DNA from: PNMQ01 sp964478775
Lineage (GTDB): Bacteria; Pseudomonadota; Alphaproteobacteria; Paracaedibacterales; CAIOTO01
DNA: 64,000 nt
Reading direction: 5' to 3'
NCBI GenBank assembly: GCA_964478775.1
Contig: CAYZJC010000005.1
Location: 1 to 64,000, forward strand
This document shows, piece by piece, positions 1-8,496 of the stretch. The notes below the pieces were generated by a model. The model was given only the letters and a program-made list of their open reading frames with translations. It had not been told where the DNA came from and did no database searches. Made by a program: the position numbers and the translations under genes. Position 1 is the first letter of the stretch, and each line of letters begins with the position of its first letter.

Positions 1-1286
1 GTTGTTGGTTCTGTAACCCCAGTTGTGTTAGGAAGCGATAAAGGGTGTTGTAAGTGAGACTGCCAAGCAAGATAGGCGAAAATATTAGCTTCTACCGCAT
101 CAAATGTCCACCCCACTTGGTCTGCTGTTTGAATTATTACCGGGTTTGGGTGCAATTTTTCTTCTAACAATGCTTTTGTGTGGTGATAAATCATCAGGTT
201 TTTCCAGCCACCACCTGCTAAAATCCAACGTGAGGGCAGATTGGGTGTATTTAAACTTAAACTGTCTACAATGGTCTTTGCTGTGTGGTACGCAAGGGTG
301 GCGCACCCATCTTCTAATGACAAGGCTAAAACTTCATTTGTTAGCACAAGGTTAGCACTATCTAATGCCTTGGGGCCCGTAAGGGAAAAGTAATTGGGAA
401 AGGTCTGTTGATGTGGTGCAACAATCTTCGTGTCATTAAAAGTTTTTACCCCAAAAATGTCTTGTGCCATAAGGGCAGATGGGTTGACCACACCTAATTT
501 TGCAAACTGTGCATCTTTATCCATCTGGTGGACACCTTTAGTTTTAAGGCGAACAAATTGGTCAATTAAGGCATTTCCTGGCCCACTGTCGTATGCAAAC
601 ATATGGGTTGGGTTATCATCGGGTATGAGGGTCACATTCGCAATGCCCCCACAATTGATTATACCAACAGGTAAAAGATTATCTTTTTTTGCCCTTGCAA
701 AATGGTACAGCGGTGCAAAGGGCGCGCCTTTACCCCCCATTGCTAAATCCTTATCACGAAAACGATTCACCACAGGAATTGAAAGCATATCTGCTAATAG
801 CTGACCGTCCCCAAGTGCGATGGTGCGCTGGTAATGGGGTTGGTGACACAGCGTTTGCCCGTGGTAACCAACAATGGCAATATCTTCAGGTGTTAAGCAA
901 GCCTTGCTCATGAGATTTTTTGTACATGTAGCGTGCAAAACTGTTGAAAGCAGTTCGGCATTTGAGTAACTCATGGCTTCGATGTTCAAAGAAAACGATG
1001 AAAGGTCGATAAATTTTGCAAGATATGCCTTGAGAAGGTCTATAAACTGTTTTTCATTTTGTTTGAGTATTTCGATATTGCCATCAACTGAACGCACTGC
1101 ATTTTCACATGCTTTTAGCAAATATCTAACACAGGGGGTGTAGCTTAAGTGTTCATGCGCTACTTCACCTATAATTTTACCAGTGGTGGCATTGAGCTTG
1201 AGAAGGGATGCATCAATCCCATCCATTGAGGTGCCACTCATCAGGCCAATGCTGTAAATTTCATTATGAACGTGTTGGGCTGTCAT
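1..1286 (-). CDS. anmK: Anhydro-N-acetylmuramic acid kinase (3' end cut by window edge)
   Basis: The enzyme phosphorylates and opens 1,6-anhydro-N-acetylmuramic acid to MurNAc-6-phosphate during cytoplasmic recycling of peptidoglycan. The frame is open from an ATG at 1286 to the window edge (about 428 codons). Visible motifs are the N-terminal phosphate loop GLMSGTSMDGID, then VGYHGQTLCH, NRFRDKDLAMGGKGAP, NCGGIANVTLI and YDSGPGNALIDQF, and near the edge the terminal signature NTTGVTEPT. Only a few residues and the stop should be missing. The start lies inside the end of rluB (23-base overlap), so the two are probably translationally coupled. Recycling of wall fragments means the organism makes a peptidoglycan wall. 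Family identification is secure. Confidence 0.95.
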   Translation of the reverse strand, partial: MTAQHVHNEIYSIGLMSGTSMDGIDASLLKLNATTGKIIGEVAHEHLSYTPCVRYLLKACENAVRSVDGNIEILKQNEKQFIDLLKAYLAKFIDLSSFSLNIEAMSYSNAELLSTVLHATCTKNLMSKACLTPEDIAIVGYHGQTLCHQPHYQRTIALGDGQLLADMLSIPVVNRFRDKDLAMGGKGAPFAPLYHFARAKKDNLLPVGIINCGGIANVTLIPDDNPTHMFAYDSGPGNALIDQFVRLKTKGVHQMDKDAQFAKLGVVNPSALMAQDIFGVKTFNDTKIVAPHQQTFPNYFSLTGPKALDSANLVLTNEVLALSLEDGCATLAYHTAKTIVDSLSLNTPNLPSRWILAGGGWKNLMIYHHTKALLEEKLHPNPVIIQTADQVGWTFDAVEANIFAYLAWQSHLQHPLSLPNTTGVTEPT

Positions 1287-2190
1287 GCTTTGCCGTTCTT
1301 TGAATTAAACCGTGCTGTGTTAAAGCCCTTTTGGAAATTTCGCGCACCTGACCTGTGGCTAAATTTTCTAATTCAAATGGGCCATAGCTCAAACGAATCA
1401 GACGATTCACAGCCAATCCTAAATGGTTCATCACTTTTCTAATCTCGCGGTTTTTACCTTCCGTGAGGGTGATCATCATCCACGTGTTGCGACCAGAGCC
1501 TTGATGATCCAAAATATCCACCTCAATGCCATCATAGTAAAAGCCTTCAATGGTTATTCCTTTTTTAAGATCCATCAATTCTTTAACGGGAAGATTGTCT
1601 CCAAAGACGCGCACTTTATAGCAACGTTTCCATGCTGTCTTGGGCGCTTCAGCAAAGTGGACAAAGGCACCACTGTTAGATAACAGTAATAATCCTTCTG
1701 AGTTGATATCTAATCTGCCCACAGAAACCACATGCGGCAAGCCTAGTTCTTTTACGCATTCAAAAACAGTAGGCCTGCCTTCAGGGTCGTTATGTGTGGT
1801 GATCACACCAGCAGGCTTATAATAAGCCCATACACGAAGCGCTTCTGGTTCCCCAATTATTGTTCCATCAACCTTTAAAGTGTCTTGCCCTAACGTTACA
1901 AAGGTTGTGACTTCTTTTACAATGGCACCATTTACGGCAACACGCCCTTCTAAAATTAATGCTTCAGCTTGACGCCTGGATGTCACACCACATTGGGCAA
2001 GAACCTTAGCTAAGCGTTGGGGTTTTGAGTCTTCGTGTGATTGTGGCTCAGAATCAGGCTGAGAGTGTGGCCTTGATCGCGCTTGGGACGATAAATGTTC
2101 TTTTGTTTGCAAGGTATCCGGCCTTTTGAATGGCCTTTGTCTTTTATCTTCAGCTTTATATGGCCTAGCGTTATGTGGCGATTTTTTCAT
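1264..2190 (-). CDS. rluB: 23S rRNA pseudouridine synthase, RluB/RsuA family
   Basis: The protein converts a uridine in 23S rRNA to pseudouridine; RluB acts on helix 80 (U2605 in E. coli). Residues 1-58 form a basic, polar tail rich in K, R, S, Q and P. An S4 RNA-binding domain follows (about 59-105, RLAKVLAQCGVTSRRQAEAL), then the catalytic domain with the active-site Asp in VGRLDINSEGLLLLSN and the C-terminal EGKNREIRKVMNHLGL motif. Length is 308 residues. It begins 24 bases after the amidotransferase-like gene stops and overlaps anmK at its 3' end, so the three genes probably form one transcript. RluB is favoured over RsuA or RluE by the long basic tail, but the exact target uridine cannot be read from sequence. 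Confidence 0.9.
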   Translation of the reverse strand: MKKSPHNARPYKAEDKRQRPFKRPDTLQTKEHLSSQARSRPHSQPDSEPQSHEDSKPQRLAKVLAQCGVTSRRQAEALILEGRVAVNGAIVKEVTTFVTLGQDTLKVDGTIIGEPEALRVWAYYKPAGVITTHNDPEGRPTVFECVKELGLPHVVSVGRLDINSEGLLLLSNSGAFVHFAEAPKTAWKRCYKVRVFGDNLPVKELMDLKKGITIEGFYYDGIEVDILDHQGSGRNTWMMITLTEGKNREIRKVMNHLGLAVNRLIRLSYGPFELENLATGQVREISKRALTQHGLIQRTAKHDSPTRS

Positions 2191-2214
2191 ATATGTATAG
2201 TTCTTTCGTTGTTT

Positions 2215-2973
2215 TCATTTTGTTTTGCATTTTACAGCTGCTTGTATAAAGTTTTCAATCACATATCGATCGAGGGCATGTCTTAAAAATTCTGGGTGCC
2301 ATTGAACCCCTACCACACAATTGTGGTCTTTGTGTTCAAATGCTTCGATAAGCCCATCTGGCGCGAGAGCAGACACAATAAGCCCTTGCCCTAATTGCTT
2401 AACGGCCTGGTGATGCACACTATTAATTTGAAAGTGTTCATTGCCAAATTTCGTTTTTAAAAACCCACCATCAGCTAAGATAACATCATGCGCAAGCACA
2501 AGCCCCCCGCCTGTTGGGGAATGGTCACACAGCCCTTCCACTATAGGGTGCAAATCTGGCACATGTTGGTGAAGCGTTCCTTTTAAGACAACGTTCAACA
2601 ATTGCATGCCCCCACAAATACCCAAAATTGGCTTACCCGCTTTTAAGAAGGCTTCGCACAATGCCCATTCAAAAGTGGTGCGTGCAGGTTTAAGATAAAT
2701 GCTTGGGTGAACGTGTGTGTCACCATATAAAGTTGGGTCTACGTCAAAGCCGCCGCCGGTTATTAATAACCCATCTAAGGTTTCGACATAGTCTTGCACA
2801 CAAGAAGGTTCATGGGGCAATGTAAAAGGAACCCCACCACAAGCTTCAATAGATTGACTGTAGCGGTAACGTAATGCGTACCAAGGCTCTACACTAAATT
2901 CTTTCGCATAAGGTTTTGTTTGAGGGTCTACAACATCTAACGTAATGCCGATTAAAGGTTTTTTATATCTCAT
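2215..2973 (-). CDS. Gamma-glutamyl-gamma-aminobutyrate hydrolase family (class I glutamine amidotransferase-like) peptidase
   Basis: The family hydrolyses gamma-glutamyl amide bonds, as PuuD does in putrescine breakdown. The nucleophile elbow is visible as PILGICGGMQLLNVVLKGTL (Cys nucleophile), preceded by the LDGLLITGGGFDVDPTLYG loop. The His and Glu of the triad lie in VVGVQWHPEF, and INSVHHQAVK is also characteristic. A frame extends upstream to 3003, but GAGG five bases before the ATG at 2973 makes that the better start (252 residues). It is first in a probable three-gene unit with rluB and anmK. No other puu genes are nearby, so the substrate is open; a role in gamma-glutamyl peptide or wall-peptide turnover is equally possible. 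Confidence 0.88.
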   Translation of the reverse strand: MRYKKPLIGITLDVVDPQTKPYAKEFSVEPWYALRYRYSQSIEACGGVPFTLPHEPSCVQDYVETLDGLLITGGGFDVDPTLYGDTHVHPSIYLKPARTTFEWALCEAFLKAGKPILGICGGMQLLNVVLKGTLHQHVPDLHPIVEGLCDHSPTGGGLVLAHDVILADGGFLKTKFGNEHFQINSVHHQAVKQLGQGLIVSALAPDGLIEAFEHKDHNCVVGVQWHPEFLRHALDRYVIENFIQAAVKCKTK

Positions 2974-3113
2974 CATAGCCTCTTTGATGGTTATGTTTAT
3001 CATCGCTTACACTTAGACAAGTTGTAACATGAAAATGAGGGTGAGTTAAGAAGTTTTTAAAATATATCCCCTAAATTAAAGAGTGTTCATTTAATTTTTA
3101 AGGAGTTATTTTT

Positions 3114-3941
3114 ATGTGCTGGAAAAATAAAGTAGTTACATTCAGTTTAAGTTTGTTAGTGTGCGGTGCACCATTGGCTGTTTTTGCAAACGAAGAGGTG
3201 GCCCCCAATGATGTGGTCAATCATTTAGCAGACCAAATTGAAGTGCAACTTGTTGTAAGCGATGTTGTGGAACCAGAAGGTGTGGTTGCAAATGAAAGTG
3301 TTGCTGTTGAAGATGTGCAAGTTGTTGAGGAAGAGGCGCCTACAGCCCCAAACCCAGAAGATATATTTAAAGCATCACGTGAACGCTTGAAGAATAATTA
3401 TTTTGCCCTTTATAGTGCGGGTAAGTCGACAAGTGAAGCTGACGCTGGCCTTTGTGCAAACGTTGCAAAATTACAAGAAATTCAAGCAGCGGTTTATGCG
3501 GTTTATGCAAATGTTAGCCCAAACNNNNNNNNNNATGGGCAAAATGTCCATAATTTTGATGGGGTCTATGGCAGATATCACGCTGAACTGGTGAGGATTG
3601 CTGCTGAGTTTCAGATTGGGGAAGAGTTAAGGGTTGAAGAATTTACAAGCCGTGCAAATGCGCATGAAAAATTCCCCAATTATTATTTGGATAAAGCCCA
3701 AAATAAGCACAATTGTATGGCGAGTTTAACAAGTGGCTTTGCTGGAAAAGATGCAGAGTTGCTAAGCCGTGCTGTCACCTTTGCCATTCATTTAAACGAC
3801 AATTGTGAAGGCTATGAGTTGGGCCTCGCCCTAATGCACAGCATTCGTGATAATTATGAATTACACGGTGGTTGTTATGCAGGCCGGCGTGACCGTGCCT
3901 TTTTGGCCTTTTTAGGGATGATGGATTTTTTATATCAATAA
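3114..3941 (+). CDS. Exported protein of unknown function (contains a 10-N gap)
   Basis: I recognise no family. Residues 1-25 form a signal peptide (basic start, hydrophobic core, cleavage near AVFA). An acidic, Val- and Glu-rich linker follows to about residue 85, then a more globular region (about 90-275) with several Cys residues that could form disulfides in the periplasm. AAGGAG lies eight bases before the ATG. Ten Ns at 3525-3534 interrupt the gene; the frame on both sides agrees and both halves look coding, but the true number of missing residues is unknown. It precedes the two chemoreceptor genes by 100 bases, with no evidence of a functional link. Confidence 0.75.
   Translation: MCWKNKVVTFSLSLLVCGAPLAVFANEEVAPNDVVNHLADQIEVQLVVSDVVEPEGVVANESVAVEDVQVVEEEAPTAPNPEDIFKASRERLKNNYFALYSAGKSTSEADAGLCANVAKLQEIQAAVYAVYANVSPNXXXXGQNVHNFDGVYGRYHAELVRIAAEFQIGEELRVEEFTSRANAHEKFPNYYLDKAQNKHNCMASLTSGFAGKDAELLSRAVTFAIHLNDNCEGYELGLALMHSIRDNYELHGGCYAGRRDRAFLAFLGMMDFLYQ
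3525..3534. other. Assembly gap (10 N)
   Basis: Ten undetermined bases lie inside the exported protein gene that starts at 3114. A round value of 10 suggests a placeholder rather than a measured size. Confidence 0.99.
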
Positions 3942-4041
3942 GTTAAAAAAATCATCTTATTAATAAGTTGTTTACACTCATTCCATCATAATGATGGGGT
4001 GAGTTTTACATTTAATACACTAAAAAATATTGAGGTCTTGT

Positions 4042-6174
4042 ATGACGCTAGCTAAAAAATTTCGATTCTTAGTTATGGTGATCGCATCTATTGTGTGCGT
4101 AATCGTTGGTTTTAACAGCTGGTATTTACATGTTCTGTCTGAAAATCGGGCAAGAATTTTGACCATAAGCGAGGTGCTTGAAAGGCACGTGCAGGGGGAT
4201 ATGTACCACGATGCCATTTTTGGTATGGTGAATGTTGCTGTGTCAAATATAAGCAATCTAGAAGAAAAAGAATTAAAAGACAGTATTGAAAAATTTACTC
4301 AAACGACTTTTCAAAATAAACAGGCAAAGCTGAATGAAGTCTTAGAAGCCTTATTTGAAAAAAGTTACAATGTTGTTCAAGAATACACAAAAAATGCACA
4401 AAATGTGATTGACAAAATAAAAAATAAGACATTTGAAAATAAAGATGTCAAGCAATTTAATGAACAATTTAGGAAGCTGCAAGACTTGAATGACGCTATT
4501 ACTGATGCCTTAAAAGAGGCGAGAAACGAAATTCAAGCATCGACCAATCGTTCAGATTGGTGGACGGTGATTATTTCAGCGCTGTTATTTTTGAGCACGA
4601 TCATTTTTTTAATCATCGTCAATCGGTATTTGCAAATGTCTGTTACGAATCCCTTAATTCGTTTCGCAACAGACATGAAACACTTAGCTAAAGGAAACTT
4701 AGGGGTCGAAGTTCAAGGTGCTGCAAGAATAGACGAAGTGGGGGAAATGGCCCGTTCACTTTTGCATATTCAACAAACAGGTGTTGAAGCTGTTCAGTTA
4801 CGTGCTGGGCTTGATGCGATGAGCATTGGTGTCCTGATTTTAAATGGTGCAGGTAAGATAGAATATTCAAACCAGGCAATGGGGGGGATTGTTTCCTCTT
4901 ACATTAAGTCGTTTTATATGGAAGAAGGTAATGGCAAGACTGTGAATTTGGTTGGCAAGACTGCAGACTTTATTTTACCAAGTTCTATACAATTAAGAGA
5001 TTTATTAGAAAGACAACAGACTCAATTTTTGTTTAAACAAAATGACTGTTGTTTAAAAGTATTAGCGTTTCCGATTATGAATGAATTTAGTGAAAGACTT
5101 GGCACCATTTTAGAAGTTATCGACATCACACAAGAAAGTGCAATGCAAGAAGAAATGGCAACTGTTATTTCCCTAGCTGCCAATGGAGACTTAAGCGCAA
5201 GATTTGTGTCTGAAGGAAAAACAAGATTCTTTAAGGAGTTGAGTCAATCACTCAATATGTTAATGCATAATACCCAAACCGTCATTTCTGACTTTAGTGT
5301 TGTTTTGCGTGCGATTGCTCAAGGTAATTTACAGATACGCGTGAATAATGTGTACCATGGTGTGTTTGAAGACTTTAAGCTAGACTTAAATACAGCTGTT
5401 GAAAAACTAAATCGTGTTATTAACGAATTTATTGACTCAGCAAATATCATCTATAATGAAACGGCAAAAGTGTCTTTAAGCGGTCAAGAATTATCAAAAA
5501 GAACAGAAATTCAAACGGCAAAGCTTGAAGAAACATCAGCTTCGATGGAAGAACTTTCTGTGACTGTTCAAAACAACTCTGGCCATGCGCAACGGGCTGC
5601 AAACTTAGCCAATGAAGCATTTGAAAATGCCAAGGCAGGCGGCTGTATTGTGACAGAGGCAACAGGGGCCATGCAAAAGATTGATAAGTCTTCTTGTAAG
5701 ATTGCGGAAATTGTTTCTGTGATTGATGAAATTGCCTCCCAAACAGATTTATTGGCTTTAAATGCCGCGGTGGAAGCAGCGCGTGCTGGTGAGGCAGGGA
5801 AGGGATTTTCTGTTGTGGCTGAAAACGTCAGTAAGCTTGCCCAACGTTCTGCAAATGCGCTGCAACAAATTCAAGAATTGATTTTTGAAAGTGAACAGCA
5901 TGTAAAGTCAGGGGTTTCATCTGTCAAGAAAGCAGGCGGTAGCTTAAATGAAATTTTAAATCGCACAACTGCTGTTGCAGATGTTATTGGTGACATTGCA
6001 AAAAGTTCTGCTGAACAGGCGCAAGGCCTTGAACTGATTAATAAATCAATCTTTGCGATGGACCATATGACACAGCAAAATGCCATTATGGTACAAGAAA
6101 GCTTATCTACAGCCATGACTTTGCAGCAAGAAGCTGACCGGTTAACTGGGTTGATTAATCAATTTAAAGTGTAG
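4042..6174 (+). CDS. Methyl-accepting chemotaxis protein (membrane receptor)
   Basis: This chemoreceptor is expected to signal to CheA/CheW at the inner membrane. Predicted layout of 710 residues: TM1 about 8-28; a periplasmic, largely helical region to about 172; TM2 about 173-195; HAMP about 196-250; a PAS-like segment about 250-365; further HAMP-like helices; and the signalling hairpin, whose tip is EIASQTDLLALNAAVEAARA near 565-585. The tip has Asp where most receptors have Asn (QTNLLAL). There is no C-terminal NWETF-type tether for CheR/CheB. The ATG at 4042 has GAGG six bases upstream and is preferred to a TTG at 4030. It lies directly before a paralogue of the same architecture, so this is a tandem duplication that has diverged in the sensory part. 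No che genes are in the window. Confidence 0.93.
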   Translation: MTLAKKFRFLVMVIASIVCVIVGFNSWYLHVLSENRARILTISEVLERHVQGDMYHDAIFGMVNVAVSNISNLEEKELKDSIEKFTQTTFQNKQAKLNEVLEALFEKSYNVVQEYTKNAQNVIDKIKNKTFENKDVKQFNEQFRKLQDLNDAITDALKEARNEIQASTNRSDWWTVIISALLFLSTIIFLIIVNRYLQMSVTNPLIRFATDMKHLAKGNLGVEVQGAARIDEVGEMARSLLHIQQTGVEAVQLRAGLDAMSIGVLILNGAGKIEYSNQAMGGIVSSYIKSFYMEEGNGKTVNLVGKTADFILPSSIQLRDLLERQQTQFLFKQNDCCLKVLAFPIMNEFSERLGTILEVIDITQESAMQEEMATVISLAANGDLSARFVSEGKTRFFKELSQSLNMLMHNTQTVISDFSVVLRAIAQGNLQIRVNNVYHGVFEDFKLDLNTAVEKLNRVINEFIDSANIIYNETAKVSLSGQELSKRTEIQTAKLEETSASMEELSVTVQNNSGHAQRAANLANEAFENAKAGGCIVTEATGAMQKIDKSSCKIAEIVSVIDEIASQTDLLALNAAVEAARAGEAGKGFSVVAENVSKLAQRSANALQQIQELIFESEQHVKSGVSSVKKAGGSLNEILNRTTAVADVIGDIAKSSAEQAQGLELINKSIFAMDHMTQQNAIMVQESLSTAMTLQQEADRLTGLINQFKV

Positions 6175-6271
6175 TTGGATTTTAAGAATATTTTTATGTG
6201 AATTAATTTTTCATTCATACATGTGTGAAATAATGTAATACAAGACTGATTTATGTCAAGAGGTTATCAAA

Positions 6272-8407
6272 ATGTCATTGTCAAAACAATTTAAATTAAT
6301 GATTGCAGGGCTGTTATCGCTTTTTTTGTGTTTCCTATCTGTGAATATGTGGAAAGATATGAAAATAGGTGAAACAGTTAAATATTTAACTGATGTTTCC
6401 AAGGTCATGGAAAATGCAATCTTATGTGATATGTTTCATGACGCGATTCGTGCAGACATTATAGCTTTCTCAGCAAATCACCCTGACTATAATAAAAAAG
6501 AAACAGAAGAACACTTTGTGAATTTTATAACACCACTTGAAACTATTTCAACACTTGACCTTTCTAGTGAACTTAAAGAAAAAGTAGGTAAATTAAAATT
6601 AGATGCCGAATCTTATGTTTTTGTTGCAAAACAACTAATTAATACTGAACAAAAGCAAAATGACCCAAAATTTTCTGATATGCTTAAAACATTTAAGAAA
6701 GAATTTGAGAAATTTGAAGCAGAAGGCGAAGCTGTAAGGACAAATTTAGAAGAATATAGAAAATCACAAACAGACAAAGTTAATGATTTTCAAAGCCAAG
6801 TAAAAATGGTTAACATGCTCTTGTTAATGCTGGTATTGGTTGGTATGGCTTTAATAAGCCGCGTTTTATTTGGAATTTTAAGACCCATTCAATCCATTAC
6901 AGCTGATATTGATCGCATGGCAAAAGGTGATTTAGACCTTGTTGTCTCAGGCAAAGACAGGGCAGATGAACTTGGTCAAATGGCACGTGCAATGGAAACC
7001 ATTCAAAAAAGCAGTATAGAAGTTATACGTTTGAAAAGTGGGCTAGACCATGTAAAGATGGGCATCATTAATGTGGATCATACAGGCCGCGTGACATATT
7101 GTAATGACATGGTTGTTAAAATTTTAGAACGCCATGTGGAAGCTTTGCGTGAAAGCGCCCCAAGCTTTATACCCGCACATTTTGTTGGAATGGACGTTAA
7201 CCTTTTAAAGCCAAAAGATATGGAAACCCGTCTTTGTATGGTCAAGCAACGTACCCCTATTCGTTTAGAATTAGAAAGCGGTATTATTGATATGGTGTCG
7301 GAACCCTTGTTAAATGAAATGGGTGCACGAATTGGTGCAGCTGTTGAAATTGTTGATATGACAGATGATATTTCCATGCAAAATGAAGTTGCCAATTTGG
7401 TGAGATCCGCCATCATGGGCGAACTTGATAATAGAATTGAATTATCAGACAAGCATGGGTTTATGCGCACCTTATCTGAATCTATGAACCATTTGATGGA
7501 TAGTACCTCTGAAGTGATTAGTGACGTTGGGCAAATGTTTGAAGCCCTCGCAAAGGGTGATTTGACGCACCAAATTTCTACAGCTTATCAAGGTAAGTTT
7601 GCTGAACTAAAAAACAATGCAAATTATATGTCTTCCAACTTGTCTAGAATTATCTCTGACATTATCACTTCAGCTGAACACATTCATAATGCTGTGGCGG
7701 AAATTTCTGCTGGTAGCCAAGATTTGTCACATAGAACTGAACAACAAGCAAGTAATCTTGAGGAAACATCTGCATCCATGGAAGAATTGGCATCAACAGT
7801 TCGCCAAAACGCAGACAGTGCAACAAGGGCAAGTGCATTGGCTGGCACCTCTAATGAAGTGGCACAAAAAGGGGGTAAGGTTGTTTCTGATGCTGTTGTG
7901 GCGATGAACCAGATTGAACAATCTTCCAATAAGATTTCGGAAATCATTGCTGTTATAGACGAAATTGCTTTCCAAACGAACTTGTTGGCGTTAAACGCTG
8001 CTGTTGAAGCTGCACGTGCGGGTGATGCGGGTAAAGGGTTTGCTGTGGTTGCTGAAGAGGTTAGAACCTTGGCACATCGTTCTGCGTCGGCTTCCAAACA
8101 AATTAAAACCCTCATTTCTGATAGTACAATACACGTTAAAAAAGGTGTTCAACTTGTCAACTTAACGGGTGAAAGTTTGAAAGAAATTTTGGAATCGGCT
8201 AATGACGTTGCAAGCCTCATTGCAGATATTGCAGGTGCTTCATCTGAACAAAGTGCGGGTATTGAACAAATCAACCGCGCTGTTAGCATGATGGATGATA
8301 TGACCCAGCAAAACGCAGCCTTGGTGCAAGAAAGCACATCAACCGCGATGTCGTTGCAAGAACAAGCCGATGCTTTAGCTAAGTTGGTATCTGGCTTTAA
8401 AGTGTAG
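6272..8407 (+). CDS. Methyl-accepting chemotaxis protein (membrane receptor, paralogue of the preceding gene)
   Basis: The protein has 711 residues with the same plan as its upstream neighbour: TM1 about 8-28, a periplasmic helical domain to about 178, TM2 about 180-200, HAMP, a PAS-like domain (GLDHVKMGIINVDHTGRVTY), HAMP-like helices and the coiled-coil signalling hairpin. Its tip, EIAFQTNLLALNAAVEAARA, is the canonical form. The periplasmic domains of the two paralogues differ strongly, so they probably sense different things, while the cytoplasmic halves are close. There is no CheR-tethering pentapeptide at the C-terminus. AAGAGG lies before the ATG. The gene ends just upstream of a strong hairpin terminator shared with the convergent gene. 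Confidence 0.95.
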   Translation: MSLSKQFKLMIAGLLSLFLCFLSVNMWKDMKIGETVKYLTDVSKVMENAILCDMFHDAIRADIIAFSANHPDYNKKETEEHFVNFITPLETISTLDLSSELKEKVGKLKLDAESYVFVAKQLINTEQKQNDPKFSDMLKTFKKEFEKFEAEGEAVRTNLEEYRKSQTDKVNDFQSQVKMVNMLLLMLVLVGMALISRVLFGILRPIQSITADIDRMAKGDLDLVVSGKDRADELGQMARAMETIQKSSIEVIRLKSGLDHVKMGIINVDHTGRVTYCNDMVVKILERHVEALRESAPSFIPAHFVGMDVNLLKPKDMETRLCMVKQRTPIRLELESGIIDMVSEPLLNEMGARIGAAVEIVDMTDDISMQNEVANLVRSAIMGELDNRIELSDKHGFMRTLSESMNHLMDSTSEVISDVGQMFEALAKGDLTHQISTAYQGKFAELKNNANYMSSNLSRIISDIITSAEHIHNAVAEISAGSQDLSHRTEQQASNLEETSASMEELASTVRQNADSATRASALAGTSNEVAQKGGKVVSDAVVAMNQIEQSSNKISEIIAVIDEIAFQTNLLALNAAVEAARAGDAGKGFAVVAEEVRTLAHRSASASKQIKTLISDSTIHVKKGVQLVNLTGESLKEILESANDVASLIADIAGASSEQSAGIEQINRAVSMMDDMTQQNAALVQESTSTAMSLQEQADALAKLVSGFKV

Positions 8408-8454
8408 CGAAAAGGGTTCCCATTAAGGAACCTGCAAAGTATACACAACAAGAA

Positions 8455-8494
8455 AACGCACTTAACCTTATTGTGGGCCAAGTGCGTTTTTTTG
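8455..8494. terminator. Rho-independent terminator between convergent genes
   Basis: A nine-base-pair stem (AACGCACTT at 8455-8463 with AAGTGCGTT at 8480-8488) is followed by a T run on the plus strand. An A run precedes the stem, so it can also act on the minus strand. It sits between the second chemoreceptor and the stop of the minus-strand gene ending at 8497, which supports that gene end. Confidence 0.85.
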
Positions 8495-8496
8495 TG

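Noticed and set aside
104..913. Overlapping plus-strand open frames of 74 to 124 codons
   Set aside because: They lie opposite the continuous anmK frame, whose motifs are unmistakable; the plus-strand products have no coherent composition.
7684..8115. 143-codon minus-strand frame inside the second chemoreceptor
   Set aside because: It mirrors the conserved MCP signalling domain, which is certain on the plus strand.
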